The notes below the pieces were generated by a model. It did not search any database. It saw only the letters and a program-made list of their open reading frames with translations, and was not told where the DNA came from. The position numbers were made by a program, and so were the translations under genes. A stretch of DNA of 64,000 bases from Caldilineaceae bacterium (GTDB lineage: Bacteria > Chloroflexota > Anaerolineae > Caldilineales > Caldilineaceae), in the NCBI GenBank assembly GCA_958295845.1, contig OY282376.1, positions 4,291,022-4,355,021 on the forward strand, written 5' to 3'. Shown here piece by piece: positions 60,385-64,000 of this stretch (position 1 is the stretch's first letter; every line of letters starts with the position of its first letter).

Positions 60385-60666
60385 ATGGGACGCAGCCTGA
60401 AGAAGGGACCGTATGTCGAGCCGCGGTTACTGAAGAAGATTGAGAACATGAACCGGGCCGGTGAGCGGAAGGTGCTCAAGACGTGGTCACGGGCGTCGAC
60501 GATATTTCCGCAGTTTGTCGGACATACGCTGGCGATTCACGACGGCCGCCGCCATGTACCGATTTACATCACGGAAAACATGGTAGGTCACAAGCTGGGT
60601 GAGTTTGCGCCCACACGTTTCTTTCGCGGTCATATCAGGTCGGAAAGAAGCACGCGCCGGGTGTAG
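60385..60666 (+). CDS. rpsS: 30S ribosomal protein S19
   Basis: 93 residues: [45 protein letters not shown], and [16 protein letters not shown], all S19 hallmarks. GGAGGGAATTCG precedes the ATG. Confidence 0.97.
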   Translation: MGRSLKKGPYVEPRLLKKIENMNRAGERKVLKTWSRASTIFPQFVGHTLAIHDGRRHVPIYITENMVGHKLGEFAPTRFFRGHIRSERSTRRV

Positions 60667-60729
60667 GGATACAGTCTTTAGTCGAAATTAGTTTTCTTCC
60701 TCCATCCTGGAGATTGGGGAGCGCGTACG

Positions 60730-61074
60730 ATGGAAGTTCGAGCAGTAACCAAGTATACAGGGATCAGCCCACAGAAGGCGCGCCTGGTTCTGAATGAAAT
60801 GCGGGGCAGGCAGGCCGAAGAGGCTTTGACTCTGCTGCAGTTCATGCCTCAGCAGGCGGCCAAGGTGGTTGCGAAGACGTTGAAGAGCGCGATCGCGAAC
60901 GGTGTCGAGAATTTCGGTTTGGAGGCTGAAGAGCTTTACATCAGCCAGATTTATGCCGATATGGCGCCGAACCGGCGCTGGCGGCGATTTGGCGCGCGCG
61001 GCCGATTCAAGCCATGGATTCGACGCTCCTCGCACATCACGGTTGTGTTGGAAGAGCGTTTAGACGAGGTGTAG
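60730..61074 (+). CDS. rplV: 50S ribosomal protein L22
   Basis: 114 residues: VTKYTGISPQKARLVL, the long tunnel hairpin and the C-terminal RFKPWIRRSSHITVVLEE. The end matches the conserved R-x-S/T-H-I-T-V-x-x-E of the family. Confidence 0.96.
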   Translation: MEVRAVTKYTGISPQKARLVLNEMRGRQAEEALTLLQFMPQQAAKVVAKTLKSAIANGVENFGLEAEELYISQIYADMAPNRRWRRFGARGRFKPWIRRSSHITVVLEERLDEV

Positions 61075-61131
61075 CGGACGAACAGCGGCGGCTGGTGGTG
61101 TATATGCCACCTGCCTGCACAAGGAGGCCCA

Positions 61132-61806
61132 ATGGGACGCAAAGTACATCCGACCGGTTTTCGCCTGGGCATCATCAAGGAACACAAGAGCCGATGGTAC
61201 GCCACGGGGCCTGAATACGTGGATCAGCTGGCCGAAGATCGGGAGATCCGGGCTATGATTCATCGTGATGCGCCGCGCGCAGGCATCAGCTTCATCGAGA
61301 TCGAACGTCAGCCCAACCAGGTGCACGTGATTATCAACACCGCCAAGCCCGGTATCATCATTGGGCGTAAGGGCGCGAATGTGAACGTGTTGCGAGTGAA
61401 TCTGCAGGAACTGACCAATAAAAAGGTCAAGATCGACGTACGTGAGATAGATAAGCCGGAGACGGATGCCCAGCTGGTTTCTGAGAATGTCGCTGAGCAG
61501 TTGGAGCGCCGCATCAGCTGGAAGCGGGCGATGAAGCAGGCAGCGGGACGTGCGATGCGGACCGGGGCCGAAGGCGTCATGATCCAGGTGGCGGGGCGTT
61601 TGGGCGGCAGCGAGATGGGACGGGTCGATACGATCCGCGACGGTCAGGTTCCGCGCCATACTTTGCGGGCCGAGATCGACTATGGAACGTCCGAGGCGAA
61701 TACGACGTACGGCGTGATAGGCGTGAAGACGTGGGTTTATCACGGTGAAGTACTGCCGGGTGAAGAGTACCATGCCCGCTATGCGGAGATGGCTCTGACC
61801 GAGTAG
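61132..61806 (+). CDS. rpsC: 30S ribosomal protein S3
   Basis: 224 residues: [23 protein letters not shown], the KH domain with [13 protein letters not shown], and the C-terminal [42 protein letters not shown] precedes the ATG. Confidence 0.97.
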   Translation: MGRKVHPTGFRLGIIKEHKSRWYATGPEYVDQLAEDREIRAMIHRDAPRAGISFIEIERQPNQVHVIINTAKPGIIIGRKGANVNVLRVNLQELTNKKVKIDVREIDKPETDAQLVSENVAEQLERRISWKRAMKQAAGRAMRTGAEGVMIQVAGRLGGSEMGRVDTIRDGQVPRHTLRAEIDYGTSEANTTYGVIGVKTWVYHGEVLPGEEYHARYAEMALTE

Positions 61807-61864
61807 CGGCTTGCGCCCGACAAGGGTGGAGCCGGACCAAGCGAAGCGGGATGGAGAGTAGAAA

Positions 61865-62278
61865 ATGTTGATGCCAAAGCGGGTAAAATATCGCAAGATG
61901 CACCGCGGTCGGATGCGGGGAAATGCAACGCGGGGCAACCGGATCGATTTTGGTACGTACGGGTTGCAGGCGACTGAGCCGTCGTGGGTAACGAGCCGGC
62001 AGATTGAAGCGGCCCGTCGAGCGGTTACCCGCTATGTGCGGCGCGGCGGAAAATTGTGGATTCGCATTTTCCCGGACAAGCCGGTCACTGAGCGGGCGGC
62101 GGAGACCCGTATGGGTTCGGGCAAGGGGAATGTCGAACACTGGGTGGCGGTAGTAAAGCCGGGCCGAATGGTATTTGAGATTGCCGGTGTAGATGAGGTG
62201 CAGGCGCGAGAAGCATTCCGGCTGGCCTCGCATAAGTTACCGATGGGGACACAGTTTGTCGCCCGGGAGGATGTCTGA
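61865..62278 (+). CDS. rplP: 50S ribosomal protein L16
   Basis: 137 residues: [67 protein letters not shown], and [21 protein letters not shown]. All conserved blocks are present. Confidence 0.97.
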   Translation: MLMPKRVKYRKMHRGRMRGNATRGNRIDFGTYGLQATEPSWVTSRQIEAARRAVTRYVRRGGKLWIRIFPDKPVTERAAETRMGSGKGNVEHWVAVVKPGRMVFEIAGVDEVQAREAFRLASHKLPMGTQFVAREDV

Positions 62279-62302
62279 CGTGAAGGCGAGGAGGGAAGCA
62301 AG

Positions 62303-62512
62303 ATGAAAGCACATGAATTACGCCCGCTCACGGAGAGTGAACTTTACAGCCGGTTGGACGAGGGTTACCAGGAGCTGTTTAACTTGCGCTTTCAGAAGGC
62401 AACGGGACAGTTGACAAATACGGCACGCAATGGTCAGGTCCGCCGTGAGATCGCGCGGCTTAAGACTGTTTTGCGTGAGCGAGAGTTGATGGCCGAAGAG
62501 GAAGAGGAGTAA
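62303..62512 (+). CDS. rpmC: 50S ribosomal protein L29
   Basis: 69 residues, a two-helix protein: [35 protein letters not shown] and [16 protein letters not shown]. The C-terminal acidic tail AEEEEE is somewhat unusual for an rRNA-binding protein. Confidence 0.95.
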   Translation: MKAHELRPLTESELYSRLDEGYQELFNLRFQKATGQLTNTARNGQVRREIARLKTVLRERELMAEEEEE

Positions 62513-62518
62513 GGGGAA

Positions 62519-62776
62519 ATGCAGGAGCGAAGACGCGAGTTGGTTGGCGTGGTCACCAGCGACAAGATGGACAAGACTGTGGTCGTGGAAGTGGGGCGGA
62601 CCGCGCGGCATGCCCTGTATGGCAAGGTCGTCAAGTCACATAAGAAGTACAAAGCGCACGATCCGGACAATGCCTGCCAAGTTGGCGATACGGTCCAGAT
62701 TCGTGAATGCCGGCCGATCAGTAAACACAAGAAGTTTTATGTCTCGAAGATTCTGGACCACGCGGCTGTAGTCTAG
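62519..62776 (+). CDS. rpsQ: 30S ribosomal protein S17
   Basis: 85 residues: RRRELVGVVTSDKMDKTVVVEVGRTARHALYGKVV, KYKAHDPDNACQVGDTVQIRECRPISKHKKFYV. It starts 6 nt after rpmC. Confidence 0.96.
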   Translation: MQERRRELVGVVTSDKMDKTVVVEVGRTARHALYGKVVKSHKKYKAHDPDNACQVGDTVQIRECRPISKHKKFYVSKILDHAAVV

Positions 62777-62812
62777 TTCAGGTCGCGCGGGAAAGAGAAG
62801 AGGTATGGAGTC

Positions 62813-63181
62813 ATGATTCAACAAGAGAGTCGCCTGCGGGTTGCCGACAATACAGGGGCGAAAGAGATACTGACGATTCGTGTCCGTGGTGGGAGTACTC
62901 GGCGTTACGGTGGTATTGGTGACGTGATCGTAGGTACGGTCAAGTCCTCCAGTCCGACGGCGTCGGTGAAAAAGGGAGAGATTGTGCGGGCGGTAATCGT
63001 GCGCACGCGACGTCCGGTGCGGCGCAAGGACGGGAGCTATATTCGGTTCGATGAGAATGCCGCCGTACTGATTGATGACAACAGGAATCCACGCGGCACT
63101 CGAATCTTTGGCCCGGTTGCGCGCGAGTTGCGGGACCACGGGTATATGAAGATCGTGTCCCTGGCTCCGGAGGTTCTTTGA
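62813..63181 (+). CDS. rplN: 50S ribosomal protein L14
   Basis: 122 residues: [80 protein letters not shown]. Normal length; first gene of the spc operon in E. coli, here continuous with S10. Confidence 0.97.
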   Translation: MIQQESRLRVADNTGAKEILTIRVRGGSTRRYGGIGDVIVGTVKSSSPTASVKKGEIVRAVIVRTRRPVRRKDGSYIRFDENAAVLIDDNRNPRGTRIFGPVARELRDHGYMKIVSLAPEVL

Positions 63182-63254
63182 GGCGTACGGGTGGTCAGGC
63201 TTCAATTTTGCGGGCCGGCGGCGGGTATCGTTCAGGATTTGAGGAGAAGAGGGG

Positions 63255-63614
63255 ATGGGCGTAAAGATAAGGAAGGGTGACCTCGTTGAAGTAATTGCCG
63301 GCAATGACAAGGGCCACCGCGGTGAAGTCCAGAGCGTAATACGCAAGAAGGACAAGAAGGGCCGGCACGATCCGAATCGGGTGTACGTTGTTGTGGCGGG
63401 CGCGAATTTTGTTACGAAGCATCAGCGCCGCAGTCCGACTGTGCGTACACAGACCGGGCGCATCGAGTTGGAGGCGCCGGTCCACATCAGCAATGTTGCG
63501 CTGGTGGGGACGGATAATGAAGTGACTCGCGCCGGTTACCGGTTTGAGGGCGAAGACAAGATCCGAGTGGATAGGCGTTCTGGTGAGTCATTGCCAACGG
63601 GAAGTGAGAGTTAA
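63255..63614 (+). CDS. rplX: 50S ribosomal protein L24
   Basis: 119 residues with the KOW motif KIRKGDLVEVIAGNDKGHRGEVQSV and VAGANFVTKHQRRSPTVRTQTGRIELEAPVHISNV. GGAGAAGAGGGG precedes the ATG. Confidence 0.96.
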   Translation: MGVKIRKGDLVEVIAGNDKGHRGEVQSVIRKKDKKGRHDPNRVYVVVAGANFVTKHQRRSPTVRTQTGRIELEAPVHISNVALVGTDNEVTRAGYRFEGEDKIRVDRRSGESLPTGSES

Positions 63615-63680
63615 TTTCAGGGTCAGAATGACGGCCTGATGCCGCCAAGGGCGGAAGTTTTGGGCGAGGAGTGAAGAGCG

Positions 63681-64000
63681 ATGGGTGAAGCAGCCGTAAT
63701 GCCGACGCAGAAGCCCCGGTTGAAGGAACGATTTGACAGTGAGATTGCGCCGGCGCTGATGACGGAATTCGGTTATACCAATATTATGCAGGTGCCGCGG
63801 GTCGAGAAGATCAGCGTAAACATCGGCATGGGAGAGGCGATCACGGATGGCAAGACGATTGACCGTGCCAGCCAGGATCTGACGATCATTACGGGTCAGA
63901 AGCCGATCGTGACGAAGGCTCGCAAGTCGATTGCCACTTTCAAGTTGCGGGAAGGGATGCCGATCGGTGTGAAGGTGACGATGCGGGGCCGGCGCATGTG
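63681..64000 (+). CDS. rplE: 50S ribosomal protein L5, partial
   Basis: The first ~106 codons are visible; the gene continues beyond the right edge. [42 protein letters not shown] and [32 protein letters not shown] are L5 hallmarks. Residues 1-10 ([10 protein letters not shown]) add a short extra N-terminus; ATG at residue 7 is an alternative start. GGCGAGGAGTGAAGAGCG precedes the ATG. Confidence 0.96.
   Translation, partial: MGEAAVMPTQKPRLKERFDSEIAPALMTEFGYTNIMQVPRVEKISVNIGMGEAITDGKTIDRASQDLTIITGQKPIVTKARKSIATFKLREGMPIGVKVTMRGRRM

Overview
This 64 kb window looks like part of the chromosome of a high-GC, free-living or symbiotic Chloroflexota bacterium, probably of the Caldilineae/Anaerolineae type. 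This is an inference from gene content: Tat-type lipoprotein sugar-binding proteins, several ABC sugar importers without their own ATPase, many Gfo/Idh/MocA dehydrogenases, a sulfatase-like enzyme, a GH29 fucosidase, polyphosphate glucokinase, and a Tal-Pgi arrangement. No phage, plasmid, integron, CRISPR array or transposase gene is visible.

Layout. (1) 1-7.8 kb, minus strand: a dihydroxyacetone/glycerol operon (dhaK, dhaL, glpK, dhaM, HPr, ptsI), with an Ldh-family dehydrogenase and a sulfatase-like protein upstream. Here the E. coli-type fused DhaM (EIIA-HPr-EI) is split into three adjacent genes, so the whole phosphoryl chain from PEP to DhaL is encoded together. (2) 7.8-10.5 kb, minus: a membrane-anchored SH3-like protein, a lipoprotein and an SDR dehydrogenase, followed by 1.4 kb of non-coding, repeat-rich DNA. 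(3) 11.9-15.6 kb, minus: an LplABC-type ABC importer. (4) 16.2-20.0 kb, minus: a small metallopeptidase, a lipoprotein built of four tandem repeats, and yggT-proC-yggS. (5) 20.2-28.4 kb, minus: an M20 hydrolase, a second ABC importer, and two Gfo/Idh oxidoreductases flanking an SMP-30 lactonase. (6) 28.9-33.7 kb, plus, divergent: a third ABC importer followed by a GH29 alpha-L-fucosidase. Regions 5 and 6 together look like a glycan/deoxysugar uptake and oxidation locus. (7) 33.7-38.6 kb: upp, a DksA/TraR protein, ruvB, an orphan MNT nucleotidyltransferase and a purine-phosphorylase-like gene pair. (8) 38.8-44.5 kb, plus: Gfo/Idh, ppgK, tal, pgi and rpiA, forming a glucose-phosphorylation and pentose-phosphate operon. 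(9) 44.6-52.8 kb: a LysM lipoprotein, a beta-propeller protein, a degenerate J-domain membrane protein, nadK, a metallophosphoesterase and a large triple-cNBD/double-PH membrane protein. (10) 52.8-54.7 kb: uvrC. (11) 55.4-64 kb, plus: tRNA-Thr(UGU), tRNA-Tyr(GUA), tRNA-Thr(GGU), tuf, and the S10/spc ribosomal operons from rpsJ into rplE, which runs off the window.

Most unusual points. The tal and pgi frames are linked by a T7 run, and a -1 shift there would give one continuous Tal-Pgi fusion. A 300-400 bp non-coding repeat lies 5' of both ruvB and uvrC. Short tandem duplications (10-20 bp) recur at gene ends and starts, and one of them builds the ribosome binding site of the gene after uvrC. 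Helically phased operator-like arrays flank the first ABC operon. The sulfatase-like protein has Thr at the formylglycine position. The fucosidase has a ribbon-helix-helix-like N-terminus. All three ABC operons carry a hairpin between the binding-protein gene and a permease gene. Gene starts were chosen from Shine-Dalgarno spacing where one could be seen; family assignments come from reading motifs, without database searches.
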